Below are positions 8,489 to 19,760 of a stretch of 64,000 bases of DNA, piece after piece. Origin of the DNA: Pictodentalium vernedei (taxonomy: Eukaryota > Mollusca > Scaphopoda > Dentaliida > Dentaliidae); assembly GCA_031216915.1 (NCBI GenBank), contig CM062296.1, positions 448,570,287 through 448,634,286 on the forward strand, given 5' to 3'. How positions within the stretch are numbered: the first letter of the stretch is position 1; the number at the start of each line of letters is the position of its first letter. The notes under the pieces were generated by a model that did no database searches, had not been told where the DNA came from, and was given only the letters and a program-made list of their open reading frames with translations. Both the position numbers and the translations under genes were made by a program.

Positions 8489-10442
8489 CGCCACCACGAT
8501 TTACCGAGAGGTACCGGTAGGTACCAGTAGGTACCGAGAGGTACGGAAAAAAGGCTTTTTAGAAATTATTTTCACAATAAACTGAATGCAAACGATATAT
8601 TTCATGAATTTATGCATTTATTTCTGGAAATGTAGCCATTAATGATGCATTTTTTTTCGCGATAATCATAGTTTGGAGTTATTTATTGAGTAGCGCGATT
8701 GACCTCTCGGTAAATCGTGTTTTTTCGTTTTGACAACAGGCACCGAGAGGTACGCGAAAAAAGCTTCTTGAAAATTATTTTCACAATAAATTAAATGCAA
8801 ACGGTATATTTAATGCATTTTATGCATTTATTTCGGGGGATTTGGTCATTAATGATGCAATTTGTCGCGATAATCATAGTTTGGAGTTATTTATTGAGTA
8901 GCGCGATTGACCTCTCGGTAAATCGTGTTTTCTCGGTTTGATAGCTGGCACCGAGAGGTACGCAAAAAAAGCTTCTTGAAAATTATTTTCACAATAAATT
9001 GAATGCAAACGGTATATTTCATGCATTTTATGCATTTATTTCGGGGATTTGGTCATTATTGTTGCAATTTGACGTTATAATCACAAAAAGCTTTTTATAA
9101 ATTATTTTCAAAATAATTTAAATTGAATGCAAACGGTATATAAAAAATAACGTAAAATAAAATTATCAAAGTTTGTTTTTATTCTACGTGGGTAATAAAG
9201 ACAACTTTCAGAATTATTTCAGTACTCAAACTGACGATTACCGTCAAAATACTGCCGATGATATAATATCAATGACCAATAAAGCAACAAAAATAAAATA
9301 AATAAATTAATTAAAAACAATTTTAAACCAGCCATGTCTCCGACTTGCAGATCCAAAGCCGTGGTAAATGGTGACCTATAAATTATTTATTTTCAAACGA
9401 CAGTAGAAATGAATAAATAAATAAATAAATAAATAAATAAATTAATTAATTAAAAACAATTTTAAACCAGCCAAGTCTCCGACTTGCAGGTCCAAAGCCC
9501 TGGTAAATGGTGATGGGAATTGTTTGGGTTTTTTTTTTCAACTTAGGGCATTGTTTGGGTTTTTTTTTTTCAACTTAGGGCAATGTCAAGCCGAGAGGAC
9601 ATGATTTACCGAGAGGTCAATCGCGGTACTCAATAAATAACACCAAGCTGTGATTATCGCGACAAATTGCATCATTAATGACCAAATCCCCGAAATAAAT
9701 GCATAAAACATACCATTTGCATTTAATTTATAGTGAAAATAATTTATAAAAAGCTTTTTCCCGTACCTCTCCGTACTTCTTGTCAAACCGAGAAAACACG
9801 ATTTACCGAGAGGTCATTCGCGATACTCAATAAATAACACCAAGCTGTGATTATCGCGACAAATTGCATCATTAATGACCATATCCCCCGAAATAAATAC
9901 ATAAAATGCATTAAATATACCGTTTGCATTTAATTTATTGTGAAAATAATTTTCAAGAAGCTTTTTTTTCGTACCTCTCGGTGCCTGCTGTCAAACCGAG
10001 CAAACACGATTTACCGAGAGGTCAAACGCGCTACTCAATTAATAACTCCAAACTATGATTATCGCGAAAAATTGCATCATTAATGGCCACATTTCCAGAA
10101 ATAAATGCATAAAATGCATGAAATATATCGTTTGCATTCAATTTATTGTGAAAATAATTTTCAAGAAGCTTTTTGTGCGTACCTCTCGGTGACTGTTGTA
10201 AAACCGAGAAAACACGATTTACCGAGAGGTCAACCGCGCTACTCAATAAATAACTCCAAACTATGATTATCGCCACAAATTGCATCATTAATGGCCACAT
10301 TTCCAGAAATAAATGCATAAAATGCATTAAATATATCGTTTGCATTCAATTTATTGTGAAAATAATTTCTAAAAAGCTTTTTTTCCGTACCTCTCGGTAC
10401 CTACCGGTACCTACCGGTACCTCTCGGTAAATCGTGGTGGCC
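8489..10442. mobile_element. Foldback DNA element nested in the Ngaro-like element
   Basis: A 1954-bp element with inverted ends that pair from CCACCACGATTTACCGAG onward (first base differs) and an exact 8-bp target duplication. Both arms consist of tandem repeats of about 205 bp: roughly three units on the left (8489-9085) and four on the right (9590-10442, inverted). Each unit ends in ACCGAGAGGTACG..AAAAAGCTT and carries ATGCATTTATTTC and ATTAATGATGCA blocks. The outermost ends carry shorter GGTACC-rich repeats. The centre (9086-9590) is unrelated and holds an internal duplication. There is no transposase, so it is non-autonomous. Long inverted arms built of subrepeats define foldback-type elements; an 8-bp duplication is compatible with hAT-like or Merlin-like mobilisation, and the family is unknown. 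Confidence 0.85.
9295..9520. repeat. Internal duplication in the centre of the foldback element
   Basis: Two copies (about 9295-9375 and 9432-9515) of AATAAATTAATTAAAAACAATTTT..CCAGCCA.GTCTCCGACTTGCAG.TCCAAAGCC.TGGTAAATGGTGA, followed by a second short duplication of TGTTTGGGTTTTTTTTTTCAA (about 9519-9582). This marks the non-palindromic core of the element. Confidence 0.7.
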
Positions 10443-10450
10443 GTGCTGAC

Positions 10451-12536
10451 ACCAGTGACAAGTTTCAGCACGGGTGAGCATTCATTTGGAGGTAGCGGTT
10501 TTTCAGAATCGAAGTCGCCGGTTGGTCGACTTAAAAATCATTGCACAAGATGGCAACAAATTGGGTGTAACACAAGCGTGCTAGACGTGATCGAAAATGG
10601 TTACAAACTGCCTTTCATAGAAATACCGAGCAGGCAAATATTGAAAAACAATAAATCTGCTTTAGATAACGGCACATTCGTAACACAGGAAATTTCAAAG
10701 CTTTTACAGCTGGGGTGCATTTCAGAAGTAGAGAATGCTCCCCATGTTATTAACCCGCTGACTGTTGCTTTTGGTAAAGCAGGAAAACCTAGACTGGTAT
10801 TAGATTGCAGACATATAAATTTATATTTATTCAAATTTAGGTTTAAATACGAAGACGCTTCCATTGCACGACTCATGTTTACAATGGGTGATTTTTTGTT
10901 TAAATTTGATTTGAAGTCTGCATACCATCACATACAAATTTTTCCTCCAGATCAAACTTACCTTGGATTTTCATGGGAATTTAAAGGTTTAAAAAAGTAC
11001 TATATTTTCACAGTACTTCCATTTGGCATTTCTACAGCTGGTTATATTTTCTCAAAGCTCATGAGAGAAATTGTAAAATTTTGGAGAAGCCATCAGATCA
11101 AAATAATTATGTTTCTAGACGATGGATTGGGTGGAAATTCAAATTCTCATTTGGCTGAATCTGACAGTTACAGGGTTAAGACAGATTTAGAAAGTTTTGG
11201 ATTCCTCATAGCACATGAAAAGTGTCAGTGGATTCCTAGTCAAACTATTGTTTGGTTAGGCTTGGTTTGGGACACATTCAAAGGTAAAATCTCGGTGACA
11301 GACGAAAGAGTGTTAAAATTGAAATCACATATTGAAAAAGTATTGAATGATCTCAAAGATAAATTATATTTAGTACAAGCAAGAGAACTTGCAAGCATTG
11401 CTGGTCAAATAATATCCACACAAATTGTACACGGGGGCTTGGTAAGCCTAAAAACGAGAGCAATATATAAATGTTTAGATACCAGAGCCAGTTGGGAGCA
11501 TAGAGTCTTTGTAAATGATCATGCTGTAGCAGAGCTTGAATTTTGGAAAGATAATTGCATAGAAATTAATGCCAAAGGATCTGACATGTCTGTTTCGCAT
11601 GACTCCGGCACTTATGAATTTCATATGTGGACGGACGCATCCGAAACCGGATATGGTGGTTATATATCCCCTTGTGTGGGACCCTTTATAGAAGGGAATG
11701 TCTTGGAAGGACAGGGTTTACAAACCCATTTAACCTGCAGGGCTGACACGCAGGTGGTAAGTAGAGAGTCACGGAACGATGAACAAATTTGTTTCGGGAG
11801 CTGGAATCCCGATGAGAGTGGCTTGAGTTCCACGTGGAGAGAGCTGGAGGCTGTTCATAGAGTTTTAATGAATTCTTGTAGTACTGTTAAAGGTGAAAAG
11901 GTAAGGTTATTAACGGACAATAAAAATGTCACTAGAATATTAGAAGTTGGAAGTAGGAAGCCTTATTTGCAGGCAGTGGCGTTGAATATTCAAGATATTT
12001 GTTATGATAACAATATCAAAATTCAAGCAGAATGGATTCCAAGAAAATTAAATGTCAAGGCTGATTTTATTAGCAGACAAAAGGATTGCGACGATTGGGG
12101 TATTCAGTATTGGATTTTCAATGAGATTGACAAGGCTTGGGGACCTCACACATTTGATAGATTTGCTTCAGATTACAATTCAAAATGTAAAAGGTTTAAT
12201 TCCCGATTCTGGTGTCCCGGGACCGAAGGGGTAGACGCTTTTAATTACAGTTGGACATATGAAAATAATTGGCTGGTTCCACCCCCATGTCTTTTAGTCA
12301 AAACTGTACGAAAACTTCAAAATGACAGAGCCAATGGTTCACTACTAGTACCTTTATGGAAGTCGGCACCTTTTTGGTCGATTCTAAAAAATGAGAGACA
12401 CAGTTTTGTTGAATTTGTTGAAGATTCGCGTACTCTCCCACAGTCAAATTTAACAATTAAGGGTAGAGGAAAAAATGGTATTTTTGGTGAATCTAAATTG
12501 GCTTTTCAAATGGTAGCTCTCAAAATTAGATTTTAG
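10451..12536 (+). pseudogene. Reverse transcriptase and RNase H (Ngaro-like element, fossil)
   Basis: A long frame directly right of the foldback's target duplication. RT motifs in order: PLTVAFGKAGKPRLVLDCRHIN, FKFDLKSAYHHIQI, LPFGISTAGYIFSKLM and the catalytic FLDDG, the DIRS/Ngaro variant of the YxDD box. RNase H follows with MWTDASETGYGG, STWRELEAV, LLTDN and an AEWIPRKLNVKADFISR segment. The C-terminal 150 residues, with FDRFASDYNSKCKRFNSRFW, fit the extension seen in this group, ending shortly before the recombinase frame. Neighbours (gag-like frame, tyrosine recombinase) confirm the family. Confidence 0.85.
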
Positions 12537-12564
12537 CGTACGAGAAAGGGTTAAATCACGTACG

Positions 12565-13632
12565 TTGGACTGTCAATTTTTTATGTGTGATTTTCAGAAT
12601 GTTTTATTCATTTTTGCAGGTTTAAAAATTGAGTCATTTGTGAAGGACAGTTTAGATGTCAGTGGCAGTGTGAATAATGAGGAGCTTTCCAAATTGGCGA
12701 AGCATATGAGTGTTTATCTGATTGACTCAAAAAGTGACTCAACTGTGAAAACGTATTTTCAAGCTTTCAGAAGGTTTGAACAATTTAGTGCTAAAAACAG
12801 TTTTTGTGCTTTGCCAGCTCAACCAATCCATGTGGCCCTATATTTGACTAGTTTGATGGACAACAAATCTTCCGTTAATTCTGTAAATGTTGCTGTGTGT
12901 GCTATTAAGTGGGCTCATGAGCTCATCAATTTGTCTGACCCTACAAACAATTCATATGTTGTAAATCTCAAACAGTCCGCTAAACGCTTGTTCGCAAAAC
13001 CCGTACACAGAAAAGCTCCTGTAACTGCCGACATGTTAATAGAGCTTTGTGGCCAGTATGAACATTCCAAAGATTTGTTAATTTTGAGAGACCTGACTAT
13101 GTTGCTAATTGCATTTTCCGGTTTTCTGAGATTTGACGAGTTGTCGTCTTTACGTTGTGATGATATTATCATTCATGATGACTATTTGCTCTTGTATATC
13201 AGAAAAAGTAAAAATGACCAGTTTCGCCAAGGTAATGAGGTTCTTATTGCCAAGGGAACGACGTTGGCTTGCCCTTACAATATGTTTTTAAGATATATAG
13301 ATGCAGCACATATAAATTCTGAAAGTTCAGATTTCTTATTTAAACAGGTAGTAAGAACCAAAAATGCAACCAAACTGATATACAAGAGCAAATGTCTTAG
13401 TTATTCTACAGTTAGAGAGAGATTAATTGGTAAATTGAAGCCAGTTGGTGGAGATTCAAATTTAGGACTGCATTCATTACGCTCTGGGGGCGCTACTGCG
13501 GCAGCCAACGCAGACGTAAATGAACGTTGTTGGAAGCGACACGGCAGGTGGCGTTCGGATAGTAGTAAAGACAGATATATCCAAGATTCTATACAGAAAA
13601 GATTATCAGTCTCCAAAAATTTAGGTTTATAA
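12565..13632 (+). CDS. Tyrosine recombinase of the Ngaro-like element
   Basis: The N-terminal part is a core-binding-like domain (SDSTVKTYFQAFRRFEQFS). The catalytic domain shows the expected residues: Arg in SGFLRFDELSSLR, a Lys-bearing beta-hairpin (IRKSKNDQFRQG), the HxxR box in GLHSLRSGG, a downstream His/Trp pair in HGRW, and Tyr in KDRYI, which is the presumed nucleophile. In Ngaro/DIRS elements this enzyme inserts the circular cDNA in place of an integrase. Its stop is about 110 bp before B1. The frame looks whole; the element is treated as a fossil. Confidence 0.85.
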   Translation: MDCQFFMCDFQNVLFIFAGLKIESFVKDSLDVSGSVNNEELSKLAKHMSVYLIDSKSDSTVKTYFQAFRRFEQFSAKNSFCALPAQPIHVALYLTSLMDNKSSVNSVNVAVCAIKWAHELINLSDPTNNSYVVNLKQSAKRLFAKPVHRKAPVTADMLIELCGQYEHSKDLLILRDLTMLLIAFSGFLRFDELSSLRCDDIIIHDDYLLLYIRKSKNDQFRQGNEVLIAKGTTLACPYNMFLRYIDAAHINSESSDFLFKQVVRTKNATKLIYKSKCLSYSTVRERLIGKLKPVGGDSNLGLHSLRSGGATAAANADVNERCWKRHGRWRSDSSKDRYIQDSIQKRLSVSKNLGL

Positions 13633-13740
13633 TCTCAATGTTACACCGTCGATCGTGAACTTAAAATTTCCATATGCATACATCATTCGTTTTCCAAATT
13701 TTTAATTATGGGCGTCATTTCCCGTTCTTTGAATTTTGTT

Positions 13741-13802
13741 TCTAAGCTGCTCGCCGGGCTAGTTCGCTAAAATGTTTTAGTTGTTTTTAACATGGTTTAG
13801 AC
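13741..13802 (+). repeat. B1 split direct repeat
   Basis: A 62-bp segment starting TCTAAGCTGCTCGCCGGGC, repeated at 14454-14515 with one difference. It directly abuts A2 at 13803. Confidence 0.88.
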
Positions 13803-14100
13803 TATTCATTTTCATCGTTTCGGAGAATAGATGAAAATATATGTCTTGACGGTGTGTGTCAGAACTAAAAGTTGTAAGAAAAGTATTTGTTCGGTCTTGA
13901 GGGGACCATTGAAAAAAAATGGATGTAGTCACGTGTGGAGAGGTGGGAGTATTGGCCAATTAGAAAAATAAAGAGTAGTGACGCGGTATGCAAATTATTG
14001 GCAGAGCCAATAGTTATATAGAGTGTGTGGGGGATATTTATAGAATAAAGTGGGAAAGGTTGTATTCTCAATTCTAGCCAGTGCCATGTTCTAGATCACT
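13803..14100 (+). repeat. A2 split direct repeat
   Basis: Second copy of A1 (7286-7585) with about five substitutions and a shorter A-run. In the Ngaro model B1-A2 is the internal junction used to regenerate the full element from an RNA running from A1 to B2. Confidence 0.88.
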
Positions 14101-14134
14101 CGTTTTTTTAAGTTCACGATCACATTGTGTAATT

Positions 14135-14181
<47 letters not shown>

Positions 14182-14453
14182 TCCAAGTTACAAGTCCAGT
14201 AACTTCCCCGAGACGTAACTCGCATTTACTATTGGACACAGGTTTCTAGAGTATTTTTTCAATTTATGAAAAAGTTTTTTATCTCTAGTTTTTCCTGGGT
14301 GGCGCTTTACGTCAATGAAGGGTAGAAAAATGTATTGAATTACTATCATGTTTGCTTACACAAATTATGTATTATGTGTATGATATGGAAAAATAACAAA
14401 GCTAGAAATGAAAGTGATGAGCAAAAGCTATCAATAAATTATTCGTCGGGTGG
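14101..14453. other. Segment between A2 and B2 with an (AT)n tract
   Basis: A 353-bp segment with an alternating AT microsatellite (about 14137-14178) and no frame. A 14-base stretch at 14108-14121 is the reverse complement of 13652-13665 next to the recombinase stop. Typical Ngaro descriptions place A2 and B2 close together, so this may be an expansion or a foreign insertion. Confidence 0.6.
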
Positions 14454-14515
14454 TCTAAGCTGCTCGCCGGGCTAGTTCGCTAAAATGTTTTAGTTGTTTT
14501 TAACATAGTTTAGAC
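14454..14515 (+). repeat. B2 split direct repeat, right end of the Ngaro-like element
   Basis: Matches B1 (13741-13802) at 61 of 62 positions and marks the right end of the element. The following sequence (from 14516) does not resemble A2. Confidence 0.85.
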
Positions 14516-14885
14516 AGCGCATACTATGGGGTCTCTCCTCGCGGCTTTTCAATATGATGTCTGCATTTGTGTTTTTCTCCAACGATATTCTGTCACTCAC
14601 TTAGGTATCTGTAACGGGTAAGATAGCATAAATGCTTACTTAATCAGTCATAGATAAATGCATGCCCTTTAATTGTGACTGGTGATGCGAGTTCACTACG
14701 ATTGATCCACGAAAATGTCACAGTTCAGTAATTAAGCTCTTGGTGTAAATATGAAGATACAATTGCTACCTGGTAAATTTGCTGGCAAGTGTCATTCTCA
14801 TCCTGGCTTGTGTAAACGGTTAGGGTCACACAGAGAATAAACTGGCCCAAATCATTCCAACGGATATATGACAAACTTCGTAATC
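14516..14885. other. No gene seen
   Basis: Unique-looking flank right of the Ngaro-like element. No coding frame above noise, repeat or RNA gene was recognised. Confidence 0.5.
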
Positions 14886-15138
14886 TTCTTACATAACTGT
14901 TTAGTCACTCCAGGGAGCCTTCAAATTAATCTTTTTGTTTGTATGTATTTACATGTACATGTCCTTGACAACATTTTACTTAGAGATACACCAACTGAGC
15001 TCGAAATTTAATTTTCTTACATAACTGTTTAGTCACTCCAGGTAGCCTTCAAATTAATCTTTTTGTTTGTATGTATTTACATGTACATGTCCTTGACAAC
15101 ATTTTACTCAGAGATACACCAACTAAGCTCGAAGTTTA
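14886..15138. repeat. 128-bp tandem duplication, two copies
   Basis: Copies at 14886-15010 and 15014-15138 differ at only a handful of positions. The offset is exactly 128 bp, measured on ACATAACTGTTTAGTCACTCC. The shared unit contains TGTATGTATTTACATGTACATGTCC, itself partly palindromic. High identity points to a recent local duplication. Confidence 0.85.
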
Positions 15139-16600
15139 TGTGGGGAAGGGGAGGAGGGAATTCTTTGTTAGTACTCATTGGATGCCTAAGTTTGGAAGTC
15201 TCCCAGCTTTGGGCTAGCCTTGGGAGGGAGAGGAACAGCCCATACAAGGGCTTTGGTTGGGAGGCACAGGGCTTTGTGGAGGGGGAGCCCACATACAGGG
15301 AAAGCCAAAACAATGTGGGTAAAGTATAAATACATGTTGGGCTGTACATAGCCTAGGCTCCTTTGGATGGCTTTGAGGCTGGGCTTTGGGGAGGAATAGC
15401 CTAAAAATAGGGTACATACAGGGCGGGGAGGGGGAGAGGGTGCCTAAAAATAGGCCTAACAGATTTAGGCCACGTTCATGGTCTGATCCCGGAGTCCTGG
15501 TAAAAAGGACAGATCTGCACATGCTATACTACTATTGTCACCTGTGTCAATGTTAGCAGTGTAATAGGACTTACTGACCCTTTGAGCTTATTGCTAACTT
15601 CTACGTTTGAGGACTGTAAATTTGAAAACATCATTTTTTATTTTTTTATTTTTTTTTGGCAGGAAGGATTACCAGTCAATATTCTCAATGTGCAGTACCC
15701 AAAGAACAGTGCTGTCATGGAAACAAAACTTTCATGACCTTTTGCGCCACCGAGACGTAGGAACAGGTAATGTAAAACAGTCTCAGGGCTGAACATTGAG
15801 AATGTTGTTACCGGAACCCTGTAGCAACGTTCATTCTTGTAAAATCTCGTATCTTTATAATGGACCCGAAAAGGCTTCCAGGAGCACAAAGGGTCAGTCC
15901 TTATATTGGAGCCATCAATCACTAGCAGCTAGGACGCCCTTGGTACTCTCTTGTGGAAATAAATTGCGTGTATGCAGGCATAGATAACAAAATATATGTT
16001 AATTATTTGTGGCAAGATCGAAACATAAACAGGGGTGAGCCCATCTTGTTCTGTACTACCATTGTATTCAGAACTAATATCATAACCCCCCCCCCCCCCC
16101 CCCCCTGTCAGCTTTCGACTTTTTCGGGACAAGGAGCGTTCCCTTTCCTTATACACTCGATTGTAGCCATGTCTTGGTGGTATTCTTCTAGTGATGGTAT
16201 CCAGCGCCAGTTTTGCATGAATGGGTGAAGACTTTGTGTCCTCCTCGAAACCTTGTTATCAAGCAATAATTAGTTTTAGCACATTAGGTGGGTGAGCTCA
16301 CAATTTAATTTAATATTGCCCGCAGGCCATCAGGAAAATGTCACTGGAAGGTTACAAATAGTAAATAAATCAGCAGCCTATATTTATCTCCCACTAATGT
16401 TCCTGCCACTCTTGGCTTGTTCATATGAACTTTTTGTTCTCCGGCTTCTTTGGTCGAACTGTTGAACTGCCAATCCACTTCTCTATAACTGTGAACTTAT
16501 GACTTCGATGAAGCAGACCGTACTTAACTTCACACGAAAATGTTTTACAGACATTCTATACATATTACTTATATTTATCTTCATCTTGTACTGCCTCTTT
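15139..16600. other. Mostly unrecognised, purine-rich tract and poly-C
   Basis: 15140-15450 is G/A-rich with many GGGAGG and GGGG runs and two CCTAAAAATAGGxxx repeats, and could form quadruplexes. A 21-base C tract lies at 16086-16106. At 15664-15768 a segment is bounded by a pyrimidine-rich AG and an ACAG/GTAATG donor-like site, but its frames are short and I could not identify the product. No gene is called. Confidence 0.45.
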
Positions 16601-19430
16601 CTTCTGCCCACCAAATAGTTCCCCAGAAATATGGGATGCCATATCAGCATCGATCGAAAAAGCCCATGACACATCAATTGTCGATTTAATTTTTACCGAC
16701 GATTTTAATGATAGCCTACTGATTTCCCCAAAAGGGGGTTTTGCTATCAAAAGAAATGTTTTTAACCTGAAACAGCTTGTGAGTGAGCCAAACTGCTTTA
16801 CGGAGTCATCAGCCTCTCTGATAGATCTCTTTGCTGTAAGCGACTCGGTCAGGGTAAATATTGCGATATATATATCATCATAATATATCATCCCGGAAAT
16901 GATATGCTACCACTGTCCAGTGTCGATTGAGATTAATTTTTCTAAATCTGTCTCTTTGTTATGTAGGAGAAGGATATGGCTGTACTCTCAGGGTGACGAT
17001 GAAGCACTTAACTCTGCCCTCGCCGACGTTGACTGGAATTCTCTTTTTGATAATACATGCCCTGATATTATCATCTCTGACTTCACCAATAATATACTCG
17101 ACATTGCATCTAAACCTATTCCCAACAAAATAATTACTATGCGACCGGAACATTCGAAATGGTACCACAACAAAATCAGTCTTCTAATAAGAGAGAGAAA
17201 GCGATTGTATCGAATAGCGAAACGCATTGGCCTTCCGACGGCATGAGACAAATATAAACGTAAACGAAATGAAGTCGTATCAGCTGTCAGGAAGTCAAAT
17301 CATCGTATATTTCCAAAGTCCAAACTACATTAAGAAGCAGCAAAACGTCATCTTCACTGTGGTGGAAGTCACTCAAAACACTCATTTGCACAATCAAAAC
17401 AGTAGCGGTCCCAACTCGTGTTCACCTAAATATAATTTATTTCTCTAATATTGAGAAAGCTGAGGTCTTAAATGAGTACTTCAGTTCTACCTCAACAGTT
17501 GATGACACGAACGCTTCCCTACCCAGCTCTGCATCTAACGCCCCACAAGTTATTGATAGTATCACTTTACAATGTGGTGAGATATACGAAGCCATGAAAT
17601 CATTAAGGATATCAAAGGCGTCCGGTCCCGATCTTGTTAGTCCGCGTCCTCTCAAAGCGTGCAAATCGTCCTTATGTGAGCCTCTCACAATTTTGTTCAA
17701 TGTACTATTGAATAACTCGTACTTTCCTCTACTGTGGAAAAATTCAAATGCACCCCCAATCTTAAAAAAAACACCTCAAACTCAATTACTAATTGTCGTC
17801 CGATATCATTGCTTAGCTGCGTGGGAAAAATATTTGAAAAATGTGTTTTCAAACGGTTGTGGCAGTATTTGGTTGATAATAATGTACTTAGTCAATTCTA
17901 ATCTGGTTTTACGCCGGGTGACTCGACTGCCCTCCAGTTGACCGACCTACATGACGAAATCTATCGAGCTCTTGATGACGGCAAGGAGGTTAGGGTAGTT
18001 TTCTGCGACGTTAGTAAGGCTTTCAACAAGGTATGGCACGTTGGTCTTATTCACAAGCTGGAGAGAATCGGAGTCGCGGGTGAACTACTATCGTTCCTAA
18101 AATCATATCTTTCAGATAGGTCACAAAGGGTAGTAATAGGATCCGATGCCTCGACGTGGAGACCCATTAATGCTGGTGTTCCGCATGGCTGGATTCTCGG
18201 TCCTATACTGTTTATAATCTATATCCACGACATTACCGAAAACTTATTCAGTAATAGACGTCTCTTTGCTGACGATACTTCCCTGTATTTAATAGTAGAG
18301 AATCCTGAGCAAGCCTCGATTTGAATCAATCAAGACTTGGCTACAATCGAACATTGGGCCAAGACATTGTTGGTAGAGTTTAATCCCCATAAGACAGAGA
18401 GTATGTTGATATCGCGCAAAAACATCCCTGTTGCCCACCCACCAGTATTCTTTAGTAAAACGCCGATGTCTGCAGATGTCTGAAGTAAAAAATCACAAAC
18501 ACTTCGGAGTCATATTAAACACTTCTTGTACGTGAGACGATTACATTGACCACATCTGCTCGAAAGTTAGGATTCGTTTATACTTATTAAGAAAGCAGAA
18601 ATTCAACCTTGATCTTGACGTCCTAGAAAAAATTCACTTTGCCTTCGTCAGGCCATTACTTGCATATTTACGGATGTTGCCTGAGACAACTGTTCTGCAG
18701 CCGAAGCTGAAAAATTAGAGAAAATACAGATTGCAGCCGCGAGAGTCATAACCGCGGTAACATTTAGTTGCAGTAAGCGTCTACTTAATACTGAAACACG
18801 CTGGGACTCTTTACGAGAAAGACGTCGCAAACAGAAACTGTTACAATATTTCAAAATGTACCATCGAATGTCGCCCCTGTATATTGCCAATAAGGTCCAG
18901 TCATCTCATCATCAAATTTATCGCAAAATCTCCGGTCATGTAAGAACCACAGAATTCCTTTCTGTCGGACACAATTATATCAGTCTTCCTTCATCCCCAG
19001 CGTTACGAAGTAATGGAACAGCCTGCCCATGTCTGTGCGTTAAAACTCTTCACTGCCCAACTTCAAGATATTTTTAAGTGCCGGGAACCAAAGGCCTCCT
19101 AAGTTTTATAGTGGTGCAAAGACCCGCAAAGCTCAAATTTACCACACCAGGTTACGTCTGGGTTGCAGTAGCTTCAATTCCCACCTGTATTCAAATCACA
19201 TGTCGCCTACCTCTTTATACCAGTGTGGGGTGTGTGAGACCGTGGCACGTTATCTTCTCCACTGCCCAGTCTTCACAAATGCTCGTGATAATTCCATTAA
19301 GCTACTACCATTCCCAACTGACGCACCAACTCTTCTTTTTGGATCTGAATTTTTGAATAACCAGGACAACCAGCTTGTGTTTGAAGTGGTTCATGACTTT
19401 ATTCTATCAATTGGATGTTTTCACTAACTG
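16600..19430 (+). mobile_element. Decayed APE-type LINE (CR1/jockey-like)
   Basis: Pieces of one LINE ORF2 in order on the plus strand. The endonuclease tail (TDDFNDSLL, SASLIDLFAVSDSVR, about 16690-16860) comes first. A fragment with HSKWYHNKISLLIRERKRLYRIAKR follows at 17150-17220, and RT starts at about 17594 (RISKASGPDLVSPRPLKAC). The RT core at 17938-18324 has FCDVSKAFNKVWH, NAGVPHGWILGP and the catalytic FADDTSLY. The C-terminal zinc knuckle, CGVCETVARYLLHCPVF, is near 19215-19280. The coding is split over all three frames by many frameshifts and stops. The RT is clearly related to that of the LINE at 39021-46732 but more decayed. 5' and 3' ends are not defined. Confidence 0.8.
17938..18324 (+). 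pseudogene. LINE reverse transcriptase core fragment
   Basis: The longest open piece of the decayed plus-strand LINE, 128 aa. It has the palm motif FCDVSKAFNKVWH, the GVPxGWILGPILF motif (usually GVPQGSVLGP, here changed at two positions) and FADDTSLYL. A stop soon after FADD ends it, and the following reading (HWAKTLLVEFNPHKTESMLIS) continues in the same region, so the stop is a recent-looking lesion in an old copy. No function is expected. Confidence 0.8.
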
Positions 19431-19584
19431 TGAAAATCGCATTTCTTCAAAGATGAATTTTCTACGAAATCAGCTACTGAGATCATTTAAAATTAGGCCT
19501 TCCCACAAAAAAGACCCAACTTTTATCCTCAAATAAAAAAAAATCTGATATCGATTGTTTTGTTTTTATTCATACAAAAAACCA

Positions 19585-19760
19585 AAGTAATTTCGACCGA
19601 ATATCGGTAAGTTCGACCCACTGTTTTTCCCGGCTCAGAAGCTCTCTCGCTCAGGTTGACCGCCCAACCGATTGGTAATTTCGACCCAAAGTAATTTCAA
19701 CTCACTTCTGTAAAATCAGTAAAATCAACCCACTATTTTTCCCGACTTTTTGAAAAATTT
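19585..19760. repeat. Dispersed repeat with GGTCGAAATTACT-type units
   Basis: Two neighbouring units carry TAATTTCGACC, then a short gap, then TCGACCCACTGTTTTTCCCG-like or TCAACCCACTATTTTTCCCG-like text. The first about 70 bp match the reverse complement of about 50762-50850 closely (shared TAATTTCGACC.AATATCGGTAA.TTC.ACCCACT and GGCTCAGAA). Related GGGTCGAAATTATT text is at 29418. Confidence 0.65.

Larger units (their letters stand above)
7286..14515 (+). mobile_element. Ngaro/DIRS-type tyrosine-recombinase retroelement (fossil) with split direct repeats
   Basis: Order along the plus strand: A1 repeat, gag-like frame, reverse transcriptase/RNase H frame, tyrosine recombinase frame, B1, A2, B2. 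A1 and A2 are about 300 bp and differ by roughly five substitutions and a two-base A-run change; B1 and B2 are 62 bp with one difference. B1 abuts A2 exactly. This A1-coding-B1-A2-B2 arrangement is the split direct repeat structure known for Ngaro-like elements, and no target duplication is expected because they integrate with a tyrosine recombinase. The coding part is interrupted by a nested foldback element (8489-10442). The high identity of the terminal repeats suggests a fairly recent insertion. Confidence 0.85.

Noticed and set aside
15664-15768. Internal exon with AG and GTAATG borders
   Set aside because: All three frames are short or broken and no product is recognisable; splice-like borders alone are common in AT-rich DNA.
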